From Prasinococcaceae sp. CCMP 1430 (taxonomy: Eukaryota > Prasinodermophyta > Palmophyllophyceae > Prasinococcales > Prasinococcaceae): 25,051 nucleotides of DNA. Of this stretch, positions 1 to 9,578 are shown piece after piece. The translations under genes were made by a program, and so were the position numbers. The first letter of the stretch is position 1, and every line of letters starts with the position of its first letter. The stretch lies in contig RQSC01000267.1 in the NCBI GenBank assembly GCA_013416795.1, positions 2,100-27,150 on the forward strand, written 5' to 3'. Below the pieces are notes generated by a model, which saw nothing but the letters and a program-made list of their open reading frames with translations, was not told the origin of the DNA and made no database searches.

Positions 1-58
1 GCCCGCCGCGCACTCGCCGCGCGCCTGCCGCGCGCGCCAACCGCGCGCCGCCGCAGAA

Positions 59-2273
59 ATGTACAGCGACTCCGACTCCAGCGACGGTGGAGTCGAAGAA
101 GAGGAGCAGGAGTGGGAGGACGGGCAGAGGTTCAAGGATGCCCTCCTCAGCGGCGAGGTCCCGGTACGTGCGCTGCGTGCGGGCGCGCCCGTGTGCTGCG
201 CCCGCGAGACGCGTCAAGAGTAAGCACTTTCACACACGCGAATTGAATTTTCGCGTGATGCGACAGCTGAGCGCGCACGTGCGCGAGCGCATGCACGGCG
301 CATGCGCCGCGTGCTTCTGCGTGTGCGCACATGCGCGTGTATGTGTGCATGCGTGGTGCGTGTGCGACCTGGCGCGCGAGCGGGTGTGTGCGCAGGCGGA
401 CGGGCGAGCGAGCAGCCGGGTTGGCAGGCGGTCGGGCGAGCGGCGGCCAGGGGCGTGCGTGCGTGCGTGGGTGCATGAATTCATCATGTGCGTGCATTTC
501 GCCTGCGCTGACATTGCCACCACGCTTGTGTGCACACAGCTCATGTACGCGCCGGGCTCAACGACACGCATCAAATGCCCGATCGACAGCTGCAGGAACC
601 AGAAGGGCTGGCCGCTCGACGACCTGATCAACCACGCCAAGGACTTCAAGAAAAAGTTAGTCCCCGAGCACCGCGCACTCCACCATGCGCTCGTCAGCCT
701 ACCTCGGTCGCGCATCCTCAAGCTGATCCGAGAAGGCGGGGCAGGAGGTTCACAGCAAGGTCCGCAGGGCGCACACATGGAACGCGGCTTCGCCCCAGCG
801 CCGCTGAATGCCAGCACAACATGGGGCCGGCGGGTTGTGGTGCAGGTCAGCCCCACATCGGATGACTTCAGCCGCAGCGACTTCCTCGAGATGGTCAACA
901 AATGGTCTCGAGGCTCCCTCAAGCACTTCAACGTGGACGGCCTCACATTGTACACGGAGTGGCGGTCCGAGGAAGCAGCGCGCACTGCTGCTCAGATGCT
1001 CGCGCAGGAGGATGAGCTCAAAGACGTGCGCATGGCAAGCGCAACAGAAGACGATGACTGCTGCTTCATGACGGCACGGCAGAAGGAGCGCAGGCACGAG
1101 GCGCAGAGACTGAAGAAGCTGAGAGCAGCAGTCGCCTCTGCCAGGACCCAGGACGAGTTGGCAACGCAGACGAAGCTTGTGAGAATGGAGCAGGCCCTTC
1201 GAAGGGCCGAGGCGCGCGCAGCGGAGTCGGAACGTGCCCTCGAGGCTGCGAAGGAGCAAATCCACCAGCACGCAGAGGACCGCAATCTCGCAGAGCGGCA
1301 CCTGGGGGAAGCGCAGGAGACCATCCATCAGATGCACTTGCAGCTTGCTGCAAGCTCCCAAGCGAACGCGTTGGCCCTGCAACAGCAGCAAGCGGACGCC
1401 GACAAGCTTCGTCGAGATGTCGAGCAGCGCTTGCAACAGCTCGCGCTTGACCAGGTCCAGTCAGACCAACATCGCGCCGCCATGACTGAGCTACAGCACC
1501 AACTGCGCGAAGCCAAGCTTGACGCGAGGCGCTGCAGATCAGAGTGCGAGGATGCCAAGCAGCGAGCTGGTGCGAGCGAAGTGAGAGCTGCTAACGCCGA
1601 GGAGAGGTCGGTTGTGTTGCGCCACACGAGCTTGCCTTGCGATGGCGTCCCCTCTGATCCGCTCGTGCCAACGTGCCCACCGGCCTGACACCCCCTCCCA
1701 TCGCCACACAAAACTCGCAGCGATAGATGCAACAAGGACCTCCTTCGCGACGCGTCTCGCAGCCTGGAGCGATCGAGGCAGACGGAAAGGAAGGAACGGG
1801 CGCGCTTCGCAGAGGAGCTCAGGGCGCAGAAAGCCGAGTCCGATGCAGCGACGAGGCGTGCAGACGAGTGCGAGGCAGAGCTCTCAACACACAAGGCGAA
1901 AATGGCAGAACTCGACAAAGAGTTCGCGTCCATGCAGGTGCGAGCAGAGGAGGCGGAGAAGCGCGCCGCCGATGAGGCAGGAGGTCAGTGTCAGATGTGT
2001 CTTGAGCCATTGAGAGAGCATCCCTGTGCTGCTTATTATCCCTGCGGGCATGTTTACCACGTTCATTGCGCGAAGACGTGGAATAAGAACAACCCGACTA
2101 CGCAGATGGGTACGTGCCCGCAGTGTGGTGCGAGCACGAAGTGTCTTCCCGTCGCTCAAAAGGATGGCTCCTCAGCAAGGCGAGCACCTGAGGAGAAGGC
2201 ACGTTGCTGTTGTAGCGCGAAGCCCTGTGTGCGCTCGCAGCCGCAATCGCAAGAATTCCAAATTTTCGACTGA
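59..2273 (+). CDS. zf-XS-like zinc finger / coiled-coil / RING-H2 protein, three exons
   Basis: Proposed exons are 59-163, 540-1606 and 1721-2273, giving 574 residues. Intron 1 (GTACGT...ACACAG) is phase 0; intron 2 (GTCGGT...CGCAG) is phase 2; both keep the frame. The start ATG at 59 gives an acidic Ser/Asp/Glu N-terminus. Residues about 46-85 (CPIDSC, then LINHAKDF, then EHRALHHAL) resemble the zf-XS zinc finger of plant SGS3-type dsRNA-binding proteins, though the Cys spacing is C-x4-C rather than C-x2-C. The following WGRRVVVQV...EAARTAAQMLAQ segment could be a degenerate XS domain. A long charged coiled coil comes next. The last exon ends in a RING-H2 finger (CQMC, CGHVYHVHC, CPQC), implying E3 ubiquitin ligase activity. 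The splice model is inferred from frame and motif continuity, not transcripts. RING is secure; zf-XS is likely but unproven. Confidence 0.72.
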
Positions 2274-2320
2274 CATCGTGAGCTGCGCATCTGCCGACTC
2301 GCAGTGCATCTTGAACCTCT

Positions 2321-2539
2321 TCTTCCCGTAATAGGGTTCCCGTAGCGAATGCTTGGACATGATGTTGCTGCTAAGGGTGCGATTACAGTGCAAGAAGACG
2401 CAAGCGCAAGGTTGCGTGGCGCGCGTGTGTAAACCCTAAACCCTAATTATGTTACTGTACTGTACAGTACAAGGGCGCTGCTAGCTAGGCAACCTCTGCG
2501 CTTGCGTCTGTCACCCCAGTAACGTAGCATTGGGAAGGC
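2321..2539 (+). repeat. Dispersed direct repeat, copy 1 (interrupted)
   Basis: The blocks 2321-2366 and 2469-2539 match 3298-3343 and 3344-3433 with few changes. In this copy about 100 bp, including a telomere-like tract and a 16-bp perfect palindrome at 2456-2471, separates the two blocks; ATGTT occurs at both edges of the interruption. The motif GCGCTTGCGTCT occurs at 2498-2509 and in reverse orientation at 2396-2407. No coding function is visible. Confidence 0.75.
2431..2446 (-). repeat. Interstitial telomere-like tract (C-strand)
   Basis: AAACCCTAAACCCTAA, about two units of the plant/algal-type telomere repeat TTTAGGG read as the C-rich strand. It is too short to be a functional telomere here and lies inside repeat copy 1. 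Confidence 0.7.
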
Positions 2540-3130
2540 GCACGTTCGAGTACCCTGTCTACAAAGACCGCTTCGCCTCACCACAAGACCTGCTCATGCC
2601 CCGCACCGGAGAGCGCGGCTACTGCATGGCCTGGTGTCGTCGCTTCGGGCTTCAGTCGACGCTCGTCTCTCCGGACGCCCCACATGCTCCTTCGTGCCAC
2701 TCTGCAGCAGGCATCAACGGCGCCCACACCACGGTCTGCACGTCGACTGCTGGCTGCCGCTATGCCCTCGCAAGCAGCACCAGCCACCCCCCGCCCTCCC
2801 CGGCGGCGCTCGGCTCGCATTCGCGGCCAGGCCTGCCACGGCGAGGGAGGGTGGGGCGACCTGCAGTATTGCTCGAGCCCTGCAGGGGCTTTGCCGAGAG
2901 GCCCAAGGGCCCGCTCCCCCGAGGGGGCGGGTCACGTCTCCCACGGCCCCCCAGGCTAGAGGGGAGGGGGTGACACAAGGAGTGCTGTGGAACGTCTCAA
3001 GTGTGGCCCCTAGCGAGAGGGGCCCCGATCTTACCGTTGCGGCGCGTGCGCGCAGCGCACGCGCGCGTACGCGCAAGATTCCGCTCGGGGAACCGCGCGG
3101 CGGATAAGATCGCCTGAACCCTGCCTGTGT
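2540..3130. other. No confident gene; possible gene relic and GC-rich hairpins
   Basis: Several short reading frames overlap on both strands but none has a recognisable motif. 2530-2690 could be a decayed exon (frame beginning MGRRTFEYPVYKD). A perfect 7-bp stem with a 6-base loop lies at 3005-3024 (GGCCCCT/AGGGGCC), and 3040-3075 is an alternating CG/GC palindromic stretch. It looks like subtelomeric-type filler. Confidence 0.4.
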
Positions 3131-3170
3131 ACCCTAACTAGGTTAGGGTTAGGGTTAGGGTTTAGGGTTT
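3131..3170 (+). repeat. Interstitial telomere-like tract (G-strand) with inverted junction
   Basis: 3141-3170 holds about three TTAGGG units followed by TTTAGGG units. Immediately before it, ACCCTAAC at 3131-3138 is the exact inverse of GTTAGGGT at 3142-3149 with a 3-base spacer, so the tract begins with a C-strand/G-strand junction. Together with the C-strand tract at 2431-2446 it brackets about 700 bp in the orientation of two chromosome ends. Confidence 0.8.
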
Positions 3171-3339
3171 GCGACATGTTTGTGCCTTTCACTCCCGGCT
3201 CATTGAAGCCACCGTCAAGGACCGCTGCAAGCGCTTCCTCGACGACTCCGCCAACTACTTCCTAGACACACGCGCGATACGCAACCTCGCGCTTGCGTCT
3301 TCCCGTAGTAGGGTTCCCGTAGCGAATGTTCGCACATGA
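3166..3339 (+). other. Short open frame, possible exon relic
   Basis: A frame without a start runs to a TGA at 3337-3339 and reads as a plausible charged protein segment (FHSRLIEATVKDRC, then KRFLDDSANYFLDT). It overlaps the second repeat copy at its 3' end. It may be a terminal exon or a relic of a gene broken by the repeats. I do not recognise the family. Confidence 0.25.
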
Positions 3340-3433
3340 TGTTACAAGGGCGCTGCTAGCTAGGCAACCTGTGCGCTTGCGTCTGTCACCCCAGCTGCTG
3401 CTAGGGAGCCCAGTAAGGTAGCATTGGGAAGGC
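3298..3433 (+). repeat. Dispersed direct repeat, copy 2 (contiguous)
   Basis: Matches copy 1 at 2321-2539 but lacks the ~100-bp interruption and instead carries an extra 19 bp at 3395-3413 bounded by CCCAG. GCGCTTGCGTCT occurs at 3373-3384 and also just upstream at 3289-3300. The copy ends 12 bp before the gene A stop codon, so it probably forms gene A's 3' flank. Confidence 0.75.
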
Positions 3434-3444
3434 AAACCTCATTG

Positions 3445-6400
3445 TCATTCGCAATACTGGGCGACGCAACGAGTGGCAAAATTCTTGGTGTCCAGGGCGC
3501 AGATGCGCTTGTTGCCCTTCCGCACGTAGTGCCTGCCCTTACCGCAGGACAAATCGGTCCAGGCGTACGCCTTGTCGTAGCCGCATCCGGTGCGCGAAGT
3601 GATGGGGTGCTCATCAAGCGTCGGCAGACGCGCGCCCGCGTCGCCGCAGAACGCCTGCGCCTCCTCGAAGGAGCCCTTGAAGCACTCGCCATCGGGCTTG
3701 GACGCTGCGCACAGCTTGGCCACATCATCGAACCTCCACGCCTTCTGGTCGTCCTGCTGCTGGCAGCACACCCCGGCAGGGGAGGAGCCGTCGACCCCGT
3801 CGTCGCCGTCGGCCGGCGTGGTCTTCCCGCCCTCGTCGCCTTCGCACGTGGGCATGCAGCACCTCACACCGAACTTGCGCCCCGCCGCGGCGCACACAGA
3901 GGGCCCACCGTCGCCGCGGCGCGCGATGAACTTGTTGGCGCCGGCCTTGCCGGCCTTGCCGCAGGTCTCGTTAGTCCACACGAACTTCTTGTCGAGACCG
4001 CAGCCGGTGCCGATCGCCGCCGACACGAGCGCATCGGCCGAGCACAGCTCGGCGCCCTCGTCGGCGCAGATCTGCTCGGCGGCCGCCCAGCCCTTCGACT
4101 TGAAGCAGCGGTTGCCCTTCTTGAGCTTGGAGGCGCCGCACATGTCCCCCGACACTTTCCAGTCGGGCTGGTCGCGCTCGCAACACTGGCCTCTTTCGAG
4201 ACGCGTTGGCGTGGGCGTGGGCCTCGGCGTGGGCTTGTTGGTCGGTGACTTGGTCGGAGCGGTTGTGGGCGTAAGCGTAGGCCTTGGCGTGGGACTGGAG
4301 GTGGTGGGCGACTTCGTCGGGCTCTTCGTAGGCGAGTGCGTTGAGGTGGGGGACTCGGTGGGCTTGTACGTGGGCCGCTTGGTGGGGGCCTTTGTTGGCG
4401 GCGGCTGCACGGGCGCCTTGGTCGGCTGCTTGGTCGGCATGGGCGTGGGCTTGGGCGTGGGCTCGTCCGCGGCGGTGGGCGACTTGGTCGGCGACTTGGT
4501 GGGGCGGTCCTTGGGAGGCAGCGTGGGCGCCTTGGTGGGCGACGCCGTCGGGAGCGCTGGGCAGTGCGTGGGGCCAACTGGCTCGCCACACGAGATGTAG
4601 GACTTGCGCTCGCAGCCGGCGGGCTTGCAGAAGCACTCGGTGGGGTCAACAGGGCCCTTGCCCGGCGGACCGCCGCACTCGACCGTGGCGCCCTCGCGCT
4701 CCAGGCACGGCATGTCCACCTCAAAGAGCGCCGAGTTGTCCTCGAAGAGCACGAGCGCGTCAGGGGTGGCCAATTCGACAAGCGACTGCAGGTTGACGGC
4801 GTCGAGCGCGTGCTCCTCGGTGACCACGAAGACGCCGGCGTCGCACCGGTTCAGGTTGAACTCGTGCCTGCCGCACGACGAGTGGCACGGGCTGACGCCC
4901 GAGCAGTCGCGGTGCGTCGGGCCCACGGCCTCGAGCTTGGGCGTCACGATGGTGTAGAGCATGGTGGCGTTGCGCACCACGAAACCCTCGCCATTCTCGC
5001 TGCAGACGCAGCGGCCCTCCCACACCGGGCGCGGCAGGTAGTGCACGTGCTCGAGCGCGGGCAGGTAGAGGCAGGGCAGCACGGTGTTCACGATGCTCAG
5101 GTCGCCCGCGGTCGAGATGAGCGAGCTCAGGTCGAGGTCGGTCAGGCGGTAGTCGTTCTCGAAGGAGACGCTCGAGGAGGGGGGGTCCACACCCACCGGG
5201 TAGACGTGCTTGAGCGCGCCCAGGTTGACGGTGGTGAGCTCGGGGTTGTCCTCGATGTCGATCTTCGAGGTGAGCACGAGGCTGCCGAGCTGGATGGTAC
5301 GCAGCGCGTCGTTGTCCTCCACCTCGGTCTCGCCCTGGACGAAGACGAGCTTGGGCGCGCCGAAGTACATCAGGGCCATGTTGTCGTCCACCTCGAGCTC
5401 GCGGTCGATGGTGCCGGGGCCGAACTGCGAGCTGTACTCGCCGCCGCCGACCACGACGAGCTCGGGCAGGGCGAGGTACTCGAGGGCCTCGTTGTTGTCC
5501 ACCTCAATGGTGCCGGCCGTCACGAGGCTGCCCAGGTGCACGCGCTTCAGCATGGGCAGGTACTCGAGCTCGAGCTCGCCCAGCACGGCCTTGAGAGCGC
5601 TGAGGTCGATCTCCTCGATGAACGCCTGCTGCCTCTCCCTGTCCTCGCCGCTGAGTTGGTCGATGCCGGCCTTCTCGCCGCCCACCACGACGAGCGCCGA
5701 CAGGTCGAGCACGGGGCCCAGCAGGCGCAGGTCCTCGATGTACAGGTTGTCGCGCACGGCGCGCAGGCCGCTGAGGTCGAAGGACGCGAGGAGCATGTCC
5801 GGGTTGTCGCACGGCGCGTGCTCGGTGACGTCTTCGTTGTCGTCGCTGCAACGGGCGGCGGCGCGGGTCAGCGCATGTCCCGGCAGCGCACCAAGCAAGG
5901 TCCGCGCGCAGCGCGCGCGAGCGGGCGCGCCGCGCACCAGTTCCACAGCCGCAGGTCGTCGCCGACGTAGACGAGGTCGCGCGCGGTGAACTCCACGAGG
6001 TTGTACGAGCCGATCACGTGGAAGTCCTCGACGGTCCCTGCAGGTGAGGCAGGTGGATGGAGCCCACGTCGTCCTCCGCCTTGGACTCGATGTCGTAGGC
6101 CACCTTGCAGCCCGCCTCGGCCACCTCGTGCAGCGTGTACTCGGGTTCGCAGTCATCGGAGTCGTCGCAGGCCTCGCGCAGCTTCTCGTAGTAGCAGAAG
6201 ACGTCGTCCGAGCCGATGCCCGCGCCGCACGGCTGCGTGGGCGGCAGGCACTGCGAGGACACGGCGTTGTCAAAGTTGTTGCACTCGCACTGCGTGATGT
6301 CCGCGCAGTCGAGCGAGGCGACCTCCTCGAGGCACTGCAGCTCCACGATGGGCAAGTTCTTGTTGCCCACGATGTCCACGTGGCCGGTCACGTTGCGCAG

Positions 6401-8068
6401 CGCGGTCAGGTCGAGCAGCTCCATGCGGTAGTTGTCGGTGACGGTGACGAAGGCCGGCGTGGTGTAGTAGTACTCGTAGTCGAAGATCTCCTCGAGGTGC
6501 GGCATGACGCTCATCACCAGCTGGTAGTTCTTGGAGACCATGAGGCCGCCGTAGATGACCTCCAGGCGCGGCGCGAAGACGAAGCGCAGCGCGTCGTTGT
6601 AGGTGATCACCACGTTGCCCCACACGCGCCAAAGGGCGTCGAAGTTCAGCGCGAGCAGCGCCGGGTTGGCGCTCACGTCGATCGAGCCGCCGACGGACAC
6701 GACGTCGCGCAGCACGACCGTCGCCAGCTGGTCGTTCTCCCTGATCTCGATGGTGGGCAGGTCCATGTCCTCGTCGCGGTAGCTGCAGCTCGAGTGCTCG
6801 AAGCACGCGCCGCACCCGAGGTCGGTCGCCCAGTGGCACAGGTCGGCGTACTCCGGGTTGAAGCCCTCGCGCGTGCACGAGCCGTGCTCGGAGTCGTCGT
6901 AGCACGTCTGCGCGCCGGCGAGCCAACACAGGCCGCACACGACGGCGGGCGGGTGGGCGGCGAGCAGCGACTCGGCGCCGGCGTAGACGAGGTGCGGGTT
7001 GTGCTCGACGCTGAGACGGCCGAGCAGGAAGAGCATCTCGCGCAGGTCGAGCGCAGCCAAGCGCGCGTTGTCGCGCACGATGATGTCGTCGGTCACCACG
7101 AGCACATTGGAGAGCGTCGCCAGCGAGGCGAGCGCGCGGTTGGTCTCGAAGAGGATGTCGCCGTTCACGGCGCGCAGCGAGGAGAGGTCCACGGCCTCGA
7201 GCGCGTCGGTGCGCACGACCTCGAGGTCGCCGTTGACGAAGAGGAGCTTGCCCATGTCCACGACTGGGCCGAGGAGCGGGTGCTTGGCAATGCGCAGGCC
7301 GCCGGGGGCCTTGAGCCTGTAGGGCGCCTTGCCGAAGGTGTCGGGGTCCACCACGGCAGCGCCGCGGTAGTCGATGGCCTCGGCGGTGATGTTGCCCAGC
7401 GCCTCGCGCCACGCGGCGAGGAAGTCGTCAGTGGAGTCGGCGTCGGGCGCGAAGGCGTCGGGGAGGGAGGTCACCGGCGTCGGGATGGCCTCGACGACGT
7501 CGGCGCCCATCGACATGCTGAGGCCGCCGCCCTCGCCGCCCGACAGCCACCAGTCGTCCGCGCCGTACGGGCAGTTGTAGCCGAACACTGCCCTCAGCGA
7601 GCGCAGGTCGAGGTGCTCGAGCGCGCTGGAGCCGTCGTGGCGGCCCTCGATCTCGACCTTGCCCTCGACGGTCCGGAGACCTGAGAGGTCGATCCCCGTC
7701 ACGTGGGTGGTGGACACCTCGAGGTTGGCGTACGTCCCGCAGGGCGCGCGGTTGGGGGTCACGATGGAGCGCAGCTTTGACGCGTCGATGAAGCCCTCGT
7801 CCTTCTTGCCGATGCCCGCGCTGGTCACGTTGCCGTAGACGATCGTGCAGCCACGGTGCGCGACCTCGGCCAGCGTGTAGCCCTCCGGAGTAGGCGGGGC
7901 GTTACAGACGACGCGGTCGCGCGGCGGCAGCGGGCCAAAGTCGCCAGTGATGGCGTCCTGCGGCGCGTCCTCGGCGCGCGCAAGGCCGGCGCCGGCCACA
8001 GCGGCGAGCGCGGCCGCCGTCGCGAGGCGCGAGGTGCGCCCGCGCCCGCGGTGGGGCGGCGCGCTCAT
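3445..8068 (-). CDS. Gene A: secreted L-domain-like / Pro-Thr linker / Cys-rich protein, frameshifted
   Basis: Read leftward from ATG at 8068-8066 to TGA at 3447-3445. A signal peptide (Ala/Leu-rich core ending ALARAED) is followed by about 1,000 residues of repeating 'L-x-x-L-x-V-x-G-x-L-x-I-x-x-N' strands like receptor L-domain / ECM33-type solenoids. Next is a Pro-Thr linker (about 4560-4200) and two Cys-rich modules (about 4190-3850 and 3775-3448) sharing 'GTGCG-x-D-x-x-x-x-WT...CGK...RC'; from memory these resemble an algal domain catalogued as DUF7495, unchecked. An intron at 5937-5846 (GTGCGC...TTGCAG, 92 bp) is supported by gene B. Against gene B one base is missing near 6036, so the reading frame breaks there: young pseudogene or sequencing error. 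With that base the protein would be about 1510 residues. Likely surface or wall protein; ligand unknown. Confidence 0.8.
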
Positions 8069-8562
8069 GGCGGCGGGCGCAACGAACCTCGCGAGTACGG
8101 GTTGAGATGGATGCACGCGTGGGGGGCGAGGAGGGGGAAGTGCAGGAGGCGCACGGTGCGTCACCGTGCGCGGGTGTGCCACCGCGCCGCGCTTTGCGCG
8201 CTCCGCATCCGACGCGCGCGCGCGCGCGCGCAGCCGGCAGCGCCACCGCTCATCCCGCCATTGCTGACGATGATGCACGGCGCCACACACGACGCGGCCG
8301 CACGCGCCTCACGTCGGAGCACCAGCACCAGGGCAGTCGCCCAGCCTGCTACGCGCGCGCGCGCGCAGCCCGCCGCGCGGCCGCAGGCGGCGCGGGACGG
8401 CAGCACAGGACGGCGCGCGGGCGCGGCCTCGGGGGGCGGGGGCTGCGAGCGCCGGCACGGGAGGGAGGTGGAGAAAGGCGGGGTGGGACGGGGCGTGGCA
8501 AGAGCGAGCGAGCGTGTGTGTGTGTGTGTGTGCGTGCGTGCGTGTGTGTGTGACACGGCGCG
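8069..8562. promoter_or_regulatory. Divergent intergenic region with GT tract
   Basis: Lies between the start of gene A (leftward) and the 8563 gene (rightward), so it should hold both promoters. It contains alternating CG runs near 8216-8232 and 8351-8365 and a GT/GC-rich alternating tract at 8513-8552 directly before the ATG at 8563. I see no clear TATA box. Confidence 0.4.
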
Positions 8563-9305
8563 ATGGCTGCCGCGTCGGCGGGAGCGGCCACCCGCCTGCT
8601 GTTGGGGGCGGCCGCCCGGGGCAGGCGGCGCCGCGCGCGTCCTGCCACGTGCGCCGGGCGCCGCGGCGTCTGCCGAGGCGCCGATGCCGACGCCCCCGAG
8701 CGTGCCAGCGCCGCCGACCTGAAGCTCATTGTGACGGAGGATGGACGCCTCGTGTCGGACGAATTGCCCCCGGGGACGTACACGGTGGTGCGTTCGAGGC
8801 GCGCGCACCCGGTTGTCCCACCGCCCGCACTTGCGCGCCGTCGCTCGCCCCTCGCTCGGCCCTGGCTGTTGAGGCGCGCGGGCGCTTGCGCCCAGAGGTG
8901 CTGACCCAACCCGCACCCACAACAACAACAACAACAACAACATCATCATCATCATCAACACACGCACGCACGCAGCACGCGTGGTGGGGCGGCCTGGGCA
9001 AGGCGCACGACCTGTCGAGCGCCGGCGCGCCCGCGTGCGACGCCCAGACGCAGTCAAACTGCGTGGTGTTCGCCTCGCTGCTCGACGAGAGCAACCTGCT
9101 GTGCGAGGGCCTGCCGGAGGGCGAGTACGCCGTCCTCGCGTCGAGCGACGGCGCCAGCGGCGAGGAGGTGTGCCACATCACTGAGGACGGCGCCATCGAG
9201 TGCGACGCCCTGCCCCCGCCCGCTGACGACGCGCCCGGCGGCGGCGACGCCAAGGGGGGCAGCGCGCACACCAAGCGCGGGCCGCGGATCAGGCTCGGCG
9301 GGTGA
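8563..9305 (+). CDS. Small two-exon protein of unknown function with a duplicated 'TEDG' motif
   Basis: Exon 1 is 8563-8787 and exon 2 is 8976-9305, joined by a phase-0 intron (GTGCGT...ACGCAG) to give 184 residues. The N-terminus (MAAASAGAATRLLLG... then Arg-rich) looks like an organelle transit peptide. The body repeats a short unit: 'IVTEDGRLVSDELPPGTY' in exon 1 and 'HITEDGAIECDALPP' in exon 2, with 'GLPEGEYAVL' echoing 'ELPPGTYTV'. The motif continuing across the proposed junction is the main support for the splice. Four Cys lie in exon 2. I do not recognise a family. Confidence 0.5.
8919..8955 (+). repeat. CAA / CAT microsatellite in intron
   Basis: About seven CAA-type units (8919-8940) run directly into five CAT units (8941-8955), just before the predicted splice acceptor of the 8563 gene. 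Confidence 0.9.
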
Positions 9306-9578
9306 CCGCTTGGGCGTGCGGACACATGCGCGCGCGACGATCGACTTTCGCGTGCTCCGTCTCTCTGCGTGTGCCTGTTTTGTGTGCGTCGTGTGGGCCG
9401 TGGGTCTGTGGCAGGGCAGTACGCCCCGTCAATGAAAGCTTCTTTAAATGCCACCACCATGATTACGTGCTGCCCCGTAGGAGCGTCACCGTTGTTGGCG
9501 TGTGACCTCGCGTCCCGCGCGCCGCGCGCGATTTCGCAAGCAGCACCCGCGGCCTCGTTCGCGCGTTCGTCGGCGCAG

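Noticed and set aside
230-985. Minus-strand frame of 251 codons opposite the RING gene
   Set aside because: Overlaps the spliced plus-strand gene and encodes low-complexity His/Ala/Arg sequence from the intron's alternating TG/CG.
3590-4600. Plus-strand frame with Val-Gly repeats (VGVGVGLGVG type)
   Set aside because: Antisense reading of the gene A Pro-Thr linker; the minus strand has the signal peptide, conserved Cys modules and a paralogue.
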